From Bacteroidales bacterium (GTDB lineage Bacteria; Bacteroidota; Bacteroidia; Bacteroidales; UBA4181): a stretch of DNA of 27,150 nt. The stretch covers positions 1-27,150 of the forward strand of contig JAITTD010000274.1 in the NCBI GenBank assembly GCA_031287245.1, given 5' to 3'. The notes below the pieces were generated by a model. That model had not been told where the DNA came from, ran no database searches, and was given only the letters and a program-made list of their open reading frames with translations. Position numbers and translations under genes: made by a program. Shown piece by piece: positions 13,439-20,622 of this stretch. Each line of letters begins with the position of its first letter. Position 1 is the first letter of the stretch.

Positions 13439-15970
13439 ATGTTGCAAAAAGTAACGATTTGTTTTCTGGTTTCTTGCCTTTTTGCATACAATTTATGTGC
13501 ACAAGAGTTTGAAGTAGATTTATCCGAACTGCCGGTCATGGACTATTCCAATGCGCATGACTATATTATCGGCGGCGTAAGGGTAACGGGCGTTAAATTT
13601 GTCGATGCCAACTCACTTGCCAGTATGTCCGGCTTGGAAGTGGGCAAAACCATTTCCGTGCCCGGCGACGATATCACGAAAGTGCTGGACAGGTATTGGG
13701 AACACGGGCTTTTCTCCAAAGTCACCATCGTGGCAGAAAGAATTGAAGGGGATGTCATTTTTTTCAATATCATCCTTCGCGAACGCCCCCGCTTGTCGAA
13801 AATGGTGATTGAAGGAGTGAAAAAAGGCGATATAAAGGATTTGAATGAAAAACTCAATGTGAAACAGGGCAGCCAATTGACCGAAAACGTGCTCAACAAC
13901 ATCAAAACGATTATCACTAAACACTATAAAGACAAGGGGTTTTATAATGTAGCAGTAGATTTTATTCAAAAAAACGATACCGCTGCCACCAACAGAACCG
14001 CATTGAAAGTGATGATCACCAAAAATCCGAAAGTCAAGATTGCAGAAATTGATTTTATCGGTAACAAGGATTTTTCGGACAGACGTTTGCGCAAAGCGCT
14101 GAAAAAAACGAAACAGAAGAAACACAACTTGAATATTTTCAAGACCAAAAAATACCTTGAAAAGAATCTGAAAGAAGATCGCGGCAATTTGGCAAACTTT
14201 TATAATGAACGCGGCTATCGCGATTTTGAATTGATTAATGATTCCATCACTTTTGTCAACGAAAAAAGAGTTGTGCTTCATATCCGGCTTCACGAGGGCA
14301 GCAAATACTATATCCGCAGCCTCAACTGGGTGGGCAATACAAAATATAACACCGAATATTTGCAGAGAGTGCTGGGCTATAAAAAGGGCGATGTTTACGA
14401 CCAAATCGGGCTAAACAAAAGGCTGACTACCGACGAAGATGCCGTTAGTGCGGTTTACCAGAATAACGGTTATCTGTTTTCGCAGATTATTCCGGTGGAA
14501 ACGCATATAAGCAACGATTCGGTGGATTTGGAAATGCGCGTCATCGAAGGCGAATTAGCCTACATTGACCGAGTTGTCATCAAGGGAAACAGCAAAACCA
14601 ACGAACACGTGGTGCGACGGGAACTCCGCGTTCTTCCGGGCGACCTGTACAGTAAAGAGAACATCATGCGCGACATCCGCGAGTTGGCAACGCTGGGGCA
14701 TTTCGATCCGGAAAAATTGATTCCCGACGTACAGCCCAAGCCCCAAAACGCAACAGTGGACATTGTATATGTGCTGACAGAAAAAGCCAACGACCAGTTG
14801 GAACTGTCTGCCGGTTTTGGCGGCGGTATGTTCATCGGCAGGGTAGGAGTGAAATTCAATAATTTCGCATCCAGCCGTATGCTCGACCTGAAAGCATGGC
14901 GCCCTGTGCCTTCCGGCGACGGACAAACACTCGGCTTGTCCGTACAGTCGAATGGTAAATATTATCAATCCTACAACCTCACATTCGTAGAACCTTGGCT
15001 TGGAGGCAAAAAACGAAACGCCTTTTCGATATCCCTCTACCACTCGAAAATCACCAACCAAACCTATTACTGGCAAAGCGAAGGCGCCAACCAGTATTAC
15101 AAAACTTCGGGTATTACGGTCGGTTTGGGCAAAACGCTCAAATGGCCAGATGACTGGTTCAGGCTGCAAACCGAACTGACCTATATGCGCTACAAGGTGC
15201 AGCAGTGGCCCCGTTCAGGCGGGTATTACAGCCTTCCTTTCAGCGACGGCACTTCCAATAATATTAATGTAGGTATCACCTTTGGCAGAAATTCGCAAGA
15301 TCAGCCCATCTACCCGCGCAAAGGGTCAAATGTGTCGTTGAGCGTGCATCTCACGCCCCCCTGGTCGGTGTTCAACAAGGATATCAATTACCGCTCGGCA
15401 AAACCTTCTGAAAAATACAAATGGATAGAATATCACAAATGGATGTTTAAAGCAGCATGGTATCTGAGCTTAGCCACATTCGGCGAAAAACATTCTTTGG
15501 TGCTGGCAACAAATTATCAATTCGGTTATTTGGGCTACTACAACAAGGAAGTAGGCTATTCTCCCTACGAAGGATTTGACATGGGAGGCTCCGGAATGGG
15601 GCAATATCAAATTCATGGCATAGAAATTGTACCCATGAGAGGGTACTCGGATGGAGCATTGACACCGCGGGTGGATGAATATTACAGTAAGGCAAATATT
15701 TACACCAAGGCGAATATGGAATTGCGCTTCCCTGTGGTGATGCAGCCTGCATCCACTATCTATTTAGTGGGCTTTGTCGAAGCAGGTAATGCGTGGTACG
15801 AATTTAAGGATTATCACCCGTTCAACCTGAAACGGACAGCCGGTATCGGCGTGAGAGCGTTTCTGCCAATGTTCGGATTGCTCGGAGTGGACTGGGGCTA
15901 TGGTTTCGACAGTGTGCCCGGCGGCGGAAAGAAAGGAGAATTTCAATTCATTTTGGGACAGCAGTTTTGA
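13439..15970 (+). CDS. bamA: Outer-membrane assembly factor BamA
   Basis: Central component of the BAM machine that folds and inserts beta-barrel proteins into the outer membrane. The start at 13439 (MLQKVTICFLVSCLFA) places a signal peptide directly at the N-terminus and leaves one base after the uppS stop; an ATG at 13415 would overlap uppS by 23 bp and add eight polar residues. The 843-residue protein has about five POTRA repeats (roughly 40-430; for example VKFVDANSLASMSGLEVG, IAEIDFIGNKDFSDRRLRKAL, IDRVVIKGNSKTNEHVVRREL). The 16-strand barrel then begins at ELSAGFGGGMFIGRVG. MRGYSDG near residue 733 corresponds to the conserved loop-6 VRGF/Y motif. The chain ends in aromatic LGQQF, a typical outer-membrane terminal strand. 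Two Skp-type chaperone genes follow in the same direction. Confidence 0.97.
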   Translation: MLQKVTICFLVSCLFAYNLCAQEFEVDLSELPVMDYSNAHDYIIGGVRVTGVKFVDANSLASMSGLEVGKTISVPGDDITKVLDRYWEHGLFSKVTIVAERIEGDVIFFNIILRERPRLSKMVIEGVKKGDIKDLNEKLNVKQGSQLTENVLNNIKTIITKHYKDKGFYNVAVDFIQKNDTAATNRTALKVMITKNPKVKIAEIDFIGNKDFSDRRLRKALKKTKQKKHNLNIFKTKKYLEKNLKEDRGNLANFYNERGYRDFELINDSITFVNEKRVVLHIRLHEGSKYYIRSLNWVGNTKYNTEYLQRVLGYKKGDVYDQIGLNKRLTTDEDAVSAVYQNNGYLFSQIIPVETHISNDSVDLEMRVIEGELAYIDRVVIKGNSKTNEHVVRRELRVLPGDLYSKENIMRDIRELATLGHFDPEKLIPDVQPKPQNATVDIVYVLTEKANDQLELSAGFGGGMFIGRVGVKFNNFASSRMLDLKAWRPVPSGDGQTLGLSVQSNGKYYQSYNLTFVEPWLGGKKRNAFSISLYHSKITNQTYYWQSEGANQYYKTSGITVGLGKTLKWPDDWFRLQTELTYMRYKVQQWPRSGGYYSLPFSDGTSNNINVGITFGRNSQDQPIYPRKGSNVSLSVHLTPPWSVFNKDINYRSAKPSEKYKWIEYHKWMFKAAWYLSLATFGEKHSLVLATNYQFGYLGYYNKEVGYSPYEGFDMGGSGMGQYQIHGIEIVPMRGYSDGALTPRVDEYYSKANIYTKANMELRFPVVMQPASTIYLVGFVEAGNAWYEFKDYHPFNLKRTAGIGVRAFLPMFGLLGVDWGYGFDSVPGGGKKGEFQFILGQQF

Positions 15971-16018
15971 TAATAATTCATCATAAATAATAAGTTTCAC
16001 CTTTAATAATAAATAAAA

Positions 16019-16534
16019 ATGAAAAAAATAGCTTTTTTAATCCTGTTAGCAGGAATGTCTGCCATACCAGCAGTAGCGCAAAAATTTGCCTTTGTGGACA
16101 CGGAGTATATCTTGAACAAGATACCTGCCTACAAATCCGCGCAAGGACAGATAGACAAACTGTCAGCCGACTGGCAAAAAGAAATTGAAGGTCAGTATGC
16201 CGAGATAGAAAAATTATTTAAAAACTATCAGGCTGAAAAAGTGATGCTTTCGGAAGATATGCGTAAAAAACGCGAGGACGAAATCGTCAAAAAAGAACAG
16301 GCTGCCAAAGAAATACAGCAGAAATATTTTGGTTCCGAAGGAGAACTGACCAAAAAGCAGCAGGAATTGGTCAAACCGATTCAAGACGAAGTATATCGTG
16401 CCGTCAAGGAATTGGCAGTAGAGGGTGGCTATGCAGCCATTTTCGATACCGCTTCGGACGCCAGTGTGCTTTATGCAAGTCCCAAACAAGATAGAAGCGA
16501 TGAAGTTCTCGAAAAAATGGGATATAAAAATTAA
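16019..16534 (+). CDS. OmpH/Skp-type periplasmic chaperone, copy 1
   Basis: Periplasmic chaperone that holds unfolded outer-membrane proteins for BamA. The 171-residue protein has a signal peptide (MKKIAFLILLAGMSAIPAVAQ would end at about residue 21). FAFVDTEYILNKIPAYKSA follows, the usual OmpH start. A long charged coiled-coil arm covers about 45-125 and is rich in Lys, Glu and Gln. The strand and helix GGYAAIFDTASDASVLYA close the trimerisation body. It lies 48 bp after bamA with no clear terminator between, so it is probably part of the same operon. The second copy follows 45 bp later. Sequence identity between the two copies is modest, so they are likely old paralogues with separate roles (inference). 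Confidence 0.93.
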   Translation: MKKIAFLILLAGMSAIPAVAQKFAFVDTEYILNKIPAYKSAQGQIDKLSADWQKEIEGQYAEIEKLFKNYQAEKVMLSEDMRKKREDEIVKKEQAAKEIQQKYFGSEGELTKKQQELVKPIQDEVYRAVKELAVEGGYAAIFDTASDASVLYASPKQDRSDEVLEKMGYKN

Positions 16535-16539
16535 TAGTG

Positions 16540-16547
16540 TATCTTTG
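16540..16547 (+). promoter_or_regulatory. Possible internal promoter before second ompH
   Basis: TATCTTTG matches the TAnnTTTG -7 consensus, 33 bp before the next ATG. No good -33 element is seen upstream, so this is a weak candidate for extra transcription of the second chaperone gene. Confidence 0.35.
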
Positions 16548-16579
16548 TGCCCAAATTTTAAAATAACCTTATATAAATA

Positions 16580-17104
16580 ATGTATATGAAAAATATATTA
16601 AAAATTGTAGTCATCTCTATTGTTATTGCGGCTTTTGGCAATAATGTAAATGCCCAAAAAGTAATCAAACTGGCTCACATCGACAGTCAGGCGTTGCTGC
16701 AGTCTATGTCTGAGTACGACTCGGCTGTTGTCAAAATTCAGGCTTTTATCAAGGATTTGCAGGGGGAAATTGAAACTCAACAGGTGGAAATCAACCGTAA
16801 ATCTGATGAATTTCAGAAAAACAGCGCTAATTTGACAGATTTGGTGCGCACTTCGAGGCAGCAGGAAATTGCAGGAATGTACCAAAGATTACAGGAATTT
16901 CAGCAGAATGCGGAACAATCTCTGCAGCAAGAGCAGGCTAAAATAATGCAGCCTGTACAGGAAAAAGCCACAAAAGCCATTGAAGCGGTAGCCAAAGAAA
17001 ACGGCGTGACCTATGTATTAGAAGGACAAACTTTGCTTTATAAAGCCGGTGATGCGCTGGATTTGTTACCCTTAGTGAAACAACATCTGGGAATAAAGAA
17101 GTAA
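16580..17104 (+). CDS. OmpH/Skp-type periplasmic chaperone, copy 2
   Basis: Second Skp-like chaperone for outer-membrane proteins, 174 residues. The signal peptide is MKNILKIVVISIVIAAFG to NVNAQ, starting from the ATG at 16586 or with two extra residues from 16580. The mature part opens with IKLAHIDSQALLQSMSEYDSA, equivalent to the OmpH N-terminal strand. A Gln- and Glu-rich coiled-coil arm follows (about 55-130), then ENGVTYVLEGQTLLYKAGDALDL. It ends the plus-strand envelope cluster; the convergent thiG gene ends only 22 bp away and no terminator hairpin is visible. Tandem ompH genes after bamA are common in Bacteroidota. Confidence 0.92.
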   Translation: MYMKNILKIVVISIVIAAFGNNVNAQKVIKLAHIDSQALLQSMSEYDSAVVKIQAFIKDLQGEIETQQVEINRKSDEFQKNSANLTDLVRTSRQQEIAGMYQRLQEFQQNAEQSLQQEQAKIMQPVQEKATKAIEAVAKENGVTYVLEGQTLLYKAGDALDLLPLVKQHLGIKK

Positions 17105-17126
17105 CGGCAAAACAGGGTGATTGACA

Positions 17127-17900
17127 TTACTCGTTCAGAAAACTTGTGAGCGGGCTGCTGGCTTCTGCTGTGGTGAGTTGGGCGGCTAACTGCGCTTCGT
17201 AGGCGATGCGTCCACTCTCTACCGCCATTTGAAAGGCTTTTGCCATCTGCACCGGCGAGCCAGCCACCGCAATTGCGGTATTCACCAGCACTGCGTCGGC
17301 GCCTATTTCCATTGCTTCCGCCGCGTGGGATGGTGCGCCTATGCCGGCATCCACTACCACCGGCACGTTGCTCTGTTCGATGATGATTTCAAGCAGATCG
17401 CGGGTGCGCAAACCCTTGTTGGTGCCTATCGGTGCGCCCAAGGGCATCACTGTTGCCGCGCCTGCCGCTTCCAACAGTTTGCACAGCACGGGGTCTGCCT
17501 GAATGTACGGAAGAACAACAAATCCAAGTTTTGCCAATTCCTCGGTCGCTTTCAGGGTTTCTATCGGGTCGGGCAGCAGATAGCGCGGGTCGGGGTGGAT
17601 TTCCAATTTCAGCCAGTTGGTTTCAAAGGCATCGCGGGCTAACCGGGCTGCAAAAACAGCCTCTTTAGCACTACGCACCCCTGACGTATTGGGCAACAAT
17701 GTTATCTCCGGCTTTCGGATATGTTGCAGCATATCGTCGTGCTGATTGTTCATATCCAAGCGCTTCATGGCTACAGTAACCATCTGCGTTTGCGACGCCA
17801 AAATGGATTCGCGCATCAACTGGTTTGAACTAAACTTCCCCGTGCCGAGAAACAATCGCGACTGAAACGCTTTCCCTGCAATTACAAGACTTTTTGCCAT
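17127..17900 (-). CDS. thiG: Thiazole synthase
   Basis: ThiG builds the thiazole phosphate part of thiamine from deoxyxylulose 5-phosphate, a glycine- or tyrosine-derived imine and the ThiS thiocarboxylate. The start at 17900 (MAKSLVIAGKAF) fits the family better than the ATG four codons upstream at 17912. The 257-residue TIM barrel shows SRLFLGTGKF near the start, NTSGVRSAKEAV, the Schiff-base lysine Lys98 in NWLKLEIHPDPRYLLPDP, VLPYIQADP, MPLGAPIGTNKG, and the phosphate-binding VVDAGIGAPSHAAEAMEIGADA. The usual TVALRR reads TVAMKR. It stands alone, without thiS, thiH, thiE or thiF, and 41 bp downstream of rlmH, so it is probably read from the hflX-rlmH transcript or a nearby promoter. The other thiamine genes must be elsewhere if the pathway works. 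Confidence 0.95.
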   Translation of the reverse strand: MAKSLVIAGKAFQSRLFLGTGKFSSNQLMRESILASQTQMVTVAMKRLDMNNQHDDMLQHIRKPEITLLPNTSGVRSAKEAVFAARLARDAFETNWLKLEIHPDPRYLLPDPIETLKATEELAKLGFVVLPYIQADPVLCKLLEAAGAATVMPLGAPIGTNKGLRTRDLLEIIIEQSNVPVVVDAGIGAPSHAAEAMEIGADAVLVNTAIAVAGSPVQMAKAFQMAVESGRIAYEAQLAAQLTTAEASSPLTSFLNE

Positions 17901-17941
17901 TTTATATTTCAATTAAAAATTTCCAAGTGTGCACTAAAAAT

Positions 17942-18412
17942 CTACGCATGATGATACGCTTCGCCTTTGATGATGGTGAATGCGCGATACACCTGTTCGC
18001 ACAGCAGCAGCCGTATCATCTGATGTGAAAAGGTAAGCGCCGAAAAGGATAATTGTCCGTTTGCCCGCTGATAGACGCTTTTTGAAAAGCCATACGGACC
18101 ACCAACCGCCAACACCAATCGTTTTACGCTTGCCGACATTTTTTTTTGCAGAAAAGCCGCTAATCCTTCCGATGTAAACGCCTGTCCGCCTGCATCCAAC
18201 AGGTACAACTCATCCAAAGCATCAATTTTTTCAAGAATAGCATCCCCTTCCATCAGTTTTTGCTTCTCAATATCCTGTTTGGGCAGATTTTTTACAACAA
18301 GACATTCAACGGAAAGCGGGACATAATGCATCAGCCGCTTTTCATACTCTGCGATTCCCCGTTGCAACCAGTCTTCGGAAGTTTTTCCAATCCATAAAAG
18401 CGTTATTTTCAT
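17942..18412 (-). CDS. rlmH: 23S rRNA pseudouridine-1915 N3-methyltransferase
   Basis: RlmH methylates pseudouridine 1915 in helix 69 of 23S rRNA on assembled 70S ribosomes, using S-adenosylmethionine. The 156-residue SPOUT-class protein has the normal length. LYLLDAGGQAFTSEGLA is in the middle, the cofactor-binding knot motif VGGPYGFS follows, and the family-specific end LSFSALTFSHQMIRLLLCEQVYRAFTIIKGEAYHH is present. Its start overlaps the end of hflX by 4 bp, so translation is probably coupled. The pairing with hflX joins two factors that act on the large ribosomal subunit. Confidence 0.97.
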   Translation of the reverse strand: MKITLLWIGKTSEDWLQRGIAEYEKRLMHYVPLSVECLVVKNLPKQDIEKQKLMEGDAILEKIDALDELYLLDAGGQAFTSEGLAAFLQKKMSASVKRLVLAVGGPYGFSKSVYQRANGQLSFSALTFSHQMIRLLLCEQVYRAFTIIKGEAYHHA

Positions 18413-19635
18413 GCCTTATCCTCTGTTTCGTAATAATAGGATGCCGGATGCTGCTCGTAGGGATAGCGCAGCGAATGGATTTGGCGCACTTCGCGAAAAA
18501 GAATTTCTTTAAGTTGTTCTATATGAGACTTTTGCAGTGCGGATATAAAGACTGTCATTTGTTGGTCGGCGGTTGCCATCCAAGTGTCCTGCAATTCTTC
18601 CAGACTGACGTTTTCCTTAGTGCGCGGCGTCAGGTCGTCCTCTTCTTTTGGGATGTATTCGTAGTTGTCTATTTTGTTGAATATGAGGATTGTAGGCTTG
18701 TCTTGTGCATGAAGTTCGTGCAAAGTCTGATTGACTACCGCAATTTGTTCCTCAAAGCGCGGATGCGAAATATCCACTACATGCGCCAAAATGTCGGCTT
18801 CGCGCACCTCGTCCAGCGTCGATTTGAATGATTCTACCAAATGATGTGGCAGTTTGCGGATAAAACCCACCGTATCCGTCAGCAAAAAGGGCAAGGTGTC
18901 AATGACCACTTTGCGCACGGTGGTGTCGAGCGTGGCAAACAACTTGTCTTCGGCAAAAACCTCCGACTTGCTCAGCAGGTTCATCAGGGTGGATTTGCCC
19001 ACATTGGTGTAGCCCACTAATGCTACACGGACTATATTGCCGCGATTTTTCCGCTGAATGGTCATCTGACTGTCGATTTTCGCCAGTTGCACTTTCAGTT
19101 TGGCAATTTTTTCGCGGATGACACGCCGGTCGGTTTCTATTTCCGACTCGCCGGGACCACGCGAGCCAATACCGCCCTGCTGACGTTCCAAATGTGTCCA
19201 CATTCTGGTAAGACGCGGGAGAAGATATTGATATTGAGCCAATTCTACCTGTGTTTTGGCATACGATGTTTGTGCCCGTTTGGCAAAAATATCAAGGATG
19301 AGATTGGTACGGTCAAGCACCTTGCACATCAACTCTTGCTCAATATTCCGCAATTGCGAAGGACTAAGGTCATCGTCAAAAATAACCAACCCGATTTCCT
19401 GTTCCGTGATATAGTCTTTTATTTCGGCTAATTTCCCGCTTCCTACGAATGTAGCATGATTGGGCACCTCAAGACGTTGGGTAAATTTCTTCACAGGCAC
19501 ACCTCCGGCTGTTTCTGCGAGGAATGCCAATTCTTTCAGGTATTCTTCTACTTCACTCTCCGTTTGACGAGCCGAAATCAGTCCGACCAATACTGCCTTT
19601 TCGAGTTCTTTTGCTGTTGTGATATTTTGTGCCAT
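18409..19635 (-). CDS. hflX: GTPase HflX, ribosome-associated
   Basis: HflX is a translational GTPase that binds the large ribosomal subunit and splits stalled ribosomes under stress. The 408-residue protein has the HflX N-terminal domain (FDDDLSPSQLRNIEQEL near 86-102) and the linker GGIGSRGPGESEIETDRR (154-171). The G domain contains the G1 loop GYTNVGKST (208-216), G3 DTVGF (254-258) and G4 NKID (320-323). Length matches Bacteroidota HflX. It overlaps rlmH by 4 bp. A strong terminator-like hairpin lies just upstream (19648-19681), leaving 12 bp to the start codon. I see no obvious promoter between hairpin and gene, so how it is transcribed is unclear: readthrough from the tonB-like gene past the hairpin, or an unrecognised promoter. 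Confidence 0.97.
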   Translation of the reverse strand: MAQNITTAKELEKAVLVGLISARQTESEVEEYLKELAFLAETAGGVPVKKFTQRLEVPNHATFVGSGKLAEIKDYITEQEIGLVIFDDDLSPSQLRNIEQELMCKVLDRTNLILDIFAKRAQTSYAKTQVELAQYQYLLPRLTRMWTHLERQQGGIGSRGPGESEIETDRRVIREKIAKLKVQLAKIDSQMTIQRKNRGNIVRVALVGYTNVGKSTLMNLLSKSEVFAEDKLFATLDTTVRKVVIDTLPFLLTDTVGFIRKLPHHLVESFKSTLDEVREADILAHVVDISHPRFEEQIAVVNQTLHELHAQDKPTILIFNKIDNYEYIPKEEDDLTPRTKENVSLEELQDTWMATADQQMTVFISALQKSHIEQLKEILFREVRQIHSLRYPYEQHPASYYYETEDKA

Positions 19636-19647
19636 TGCTATTTAGAC

Positions 19648-19681
19648 AAAAAACCCTAATCTGCTAAGATCAGGGTTTTTT
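19648..19681 (-). terminator. Intrinsic terminator after tonB-like gene
   Basis: A hairpin with arms AAAAAACCCTAATCT and AGATCAGGGTTTTTT has 14 of 15 pairs matched and a GCTA loop. On the minus strand it is followed by the T-run of the outer stem, as expected for a rho-independent terminator. It lies about 20 bp after the tonB-like stop codon and just upstream of hflX. Confidence 0.75.
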
Positions 19682-19701
19682 ATTAAGAAATTATCAGATA
19701 A

Positions 19702-20397
19702 TTAATTAGTTAACTTGAAGTTAACAGGGAATTGATATTTCACCTTTACGGTCTTCCCACGCTGCTTGCCCGGCGTCCATTTCGGAGAAGCCTTGATAAC
19801 ACGTACAGCTTCGGCATCTAAGGACGGGTCCACTCCACGCAGAACCTTAACGTTGGAAACAGAACCGTCTTTTTCGATAAGAAATTCCACGATTACTTTG
19901 CCTGATACACCGTTTTCGGTTGCAACCGGAGGGTAAATGGTGTTTTTACCGACATATTCGCGAAATCCTTCCTCGGCAGGTTTACCATTGAACATCGGTT
20001 TGTCTTCCAATACGGCAAACATGACCTCTTCTTCCTCTTCTTCTACAACTTTAACCGTTTCTTGAAATTGTACAATTTCAATTGACTGGTTTTGGTCTGT
20101 TTCCATATCAATGCTAAAATCGGTGTTGACTTGCACACTGTTATCCACAATTGCCAGAATATCTGCCACTCTTGGCGGCTCCGGCGGCGGGGGCGGGGGA
20201 GTTTCCTGACGGGTTACCATCATTTCTTCTTCCTCTATTACTTCTTCTGTTGCTTGGTAACCATTCATCTCCTTAGAGGGAGCCGATGACCACTCAAATG
20301 CGACAAAAACCACAGCTAAGGCTACTAATAAGCCTATCTCAATAAAGAGACCGCGTCTCTTTTCTAAATTTGCTCTATCACTTTTTTTCAGTTCCAT
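19702..20397 (-). CDS. TonB-like energy transducer
   Basis: TonB proteins pass proton-motive force from ExbBD in the inner membrane to TonB-dependent outer-membrane transporters. The 231-residue protein has a basic cytoplasmic start, one membrane anchor (about 17-35, FIEIGLLVALAVVFVAF), and a proline-rich stretch (PPPPPPEPPR, about 67-76) preceding an acidic region with an EEEEEEV run near 117-123. The C-terminal TonB fold (about 135-231) shows GFREYVGKNTIYPPVATENG, GKVIVEFLIEKDGSVSNVKV and AVRVIKASPKWTPGKQRGK. No exbB or exbD is adjacent. Length and order fit the many TonB paralogues of Bacteroidales. It is followed by a strong terminator and is divergent from gcvP. The partner transporter cannot be told. 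Confidence 0.92.
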   Translation of the reverse strand: MELKKSDRANLEKRRGLFIEIGLLVALAVVFVAFEWSSAPSKEMNGYQATEEVIEEEEMMVTRQETPPPPPPEPPRVADILAIVDNSVQVNTDFSIDMETDQNQSIEIVQFQETVKVVEEEEEEVMFAVLEDKPMFNGKPAEEGFREYVGKNTIYPPVATENGVSGKVIVEFLIEKDGSVSNVKVLRGVDPSLDAEAVRVIKASPKWTPGKQRGKTVKVKYQFPVNFKLTN

Positions 20398-20418
20398 AAC
20401 GATAAAATTTTAGTGGCG

Positions 20419-20426
20419 TAAAGGTA
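20419..20426 (-). promoter_or_regulatory. Possible -7 element of tonB-like gene
   Basis: On the minus strand this reads TACCTTTA, one base off the TAnnTTTG consensus, 22 bp before the ATG at 20397. No clear -33 TTG is at the right distance. Confidence 0.35.
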
Positions 20427-20434
20427 CGATATTT

Positions 20435-20541
20435 TTTCAAAATAATTGCATAAAAAATGATATTTTTTTTCAAAATAATTAAATATTTTTTTCAACCAAT
20501 TGATATTGATTGATTTGCAAATAAAAAAATTTCAAAATAAT
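20435..20541. repeat. Three copies of a 12-bp AT-rich motif
   Basis: TTTCAAAATAAT occurs at 20435-20446, 20468-20479 and 20530-20541 in the divergent tonB/gcvP intergenic region. The first two are 33 bp apart, about three helical turns. They may be protein-binding sites, or simply reflect low-complexity AT-rich DNA. Confidence 0.4.
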
Positions 20542-20593
20542 GAGATAAATATTTTTTATGCAAAAGAAAAAATATTTTTTGAGGAAAACGACT

Positions 20594-20601
20594 TATTTTT
20601 G
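20594..20601 (+). promoter_or_regulatory. Possible -7 element of gcvP
   Basis: TATTTTTG matches TAnnTTTG and lies 22 bp before the proposed gcvP start at 20623. It sits in the loop of a small dyad, ACGAC at 20588-20592 and GTCGT at 20601-20605. A -33 element is not clear. Confidence 0.4.
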
Positions 20602-20622
20602 TCGTCAAATTTAATGTATAGA

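Noticed and set aside
14555..15169. 204-codon antisense frame in bamA
   Set aside because: It overlaps conserved BamA barrel and POTRA coding sequence and lacks any plausible feature.
17901..17941. TPP riboswitch in front of thiG
   Set aside because: Only about 41 bases separate rlmH from thiG, too short for the aptamer, and no CUGAGA-type core is present.
20500..20622. Extra 41-residue N-terminus on GcvP
   Set aside because: These codons are AT-rich, unlike the family, and would cross the predicted -7 box at 20594-20601.
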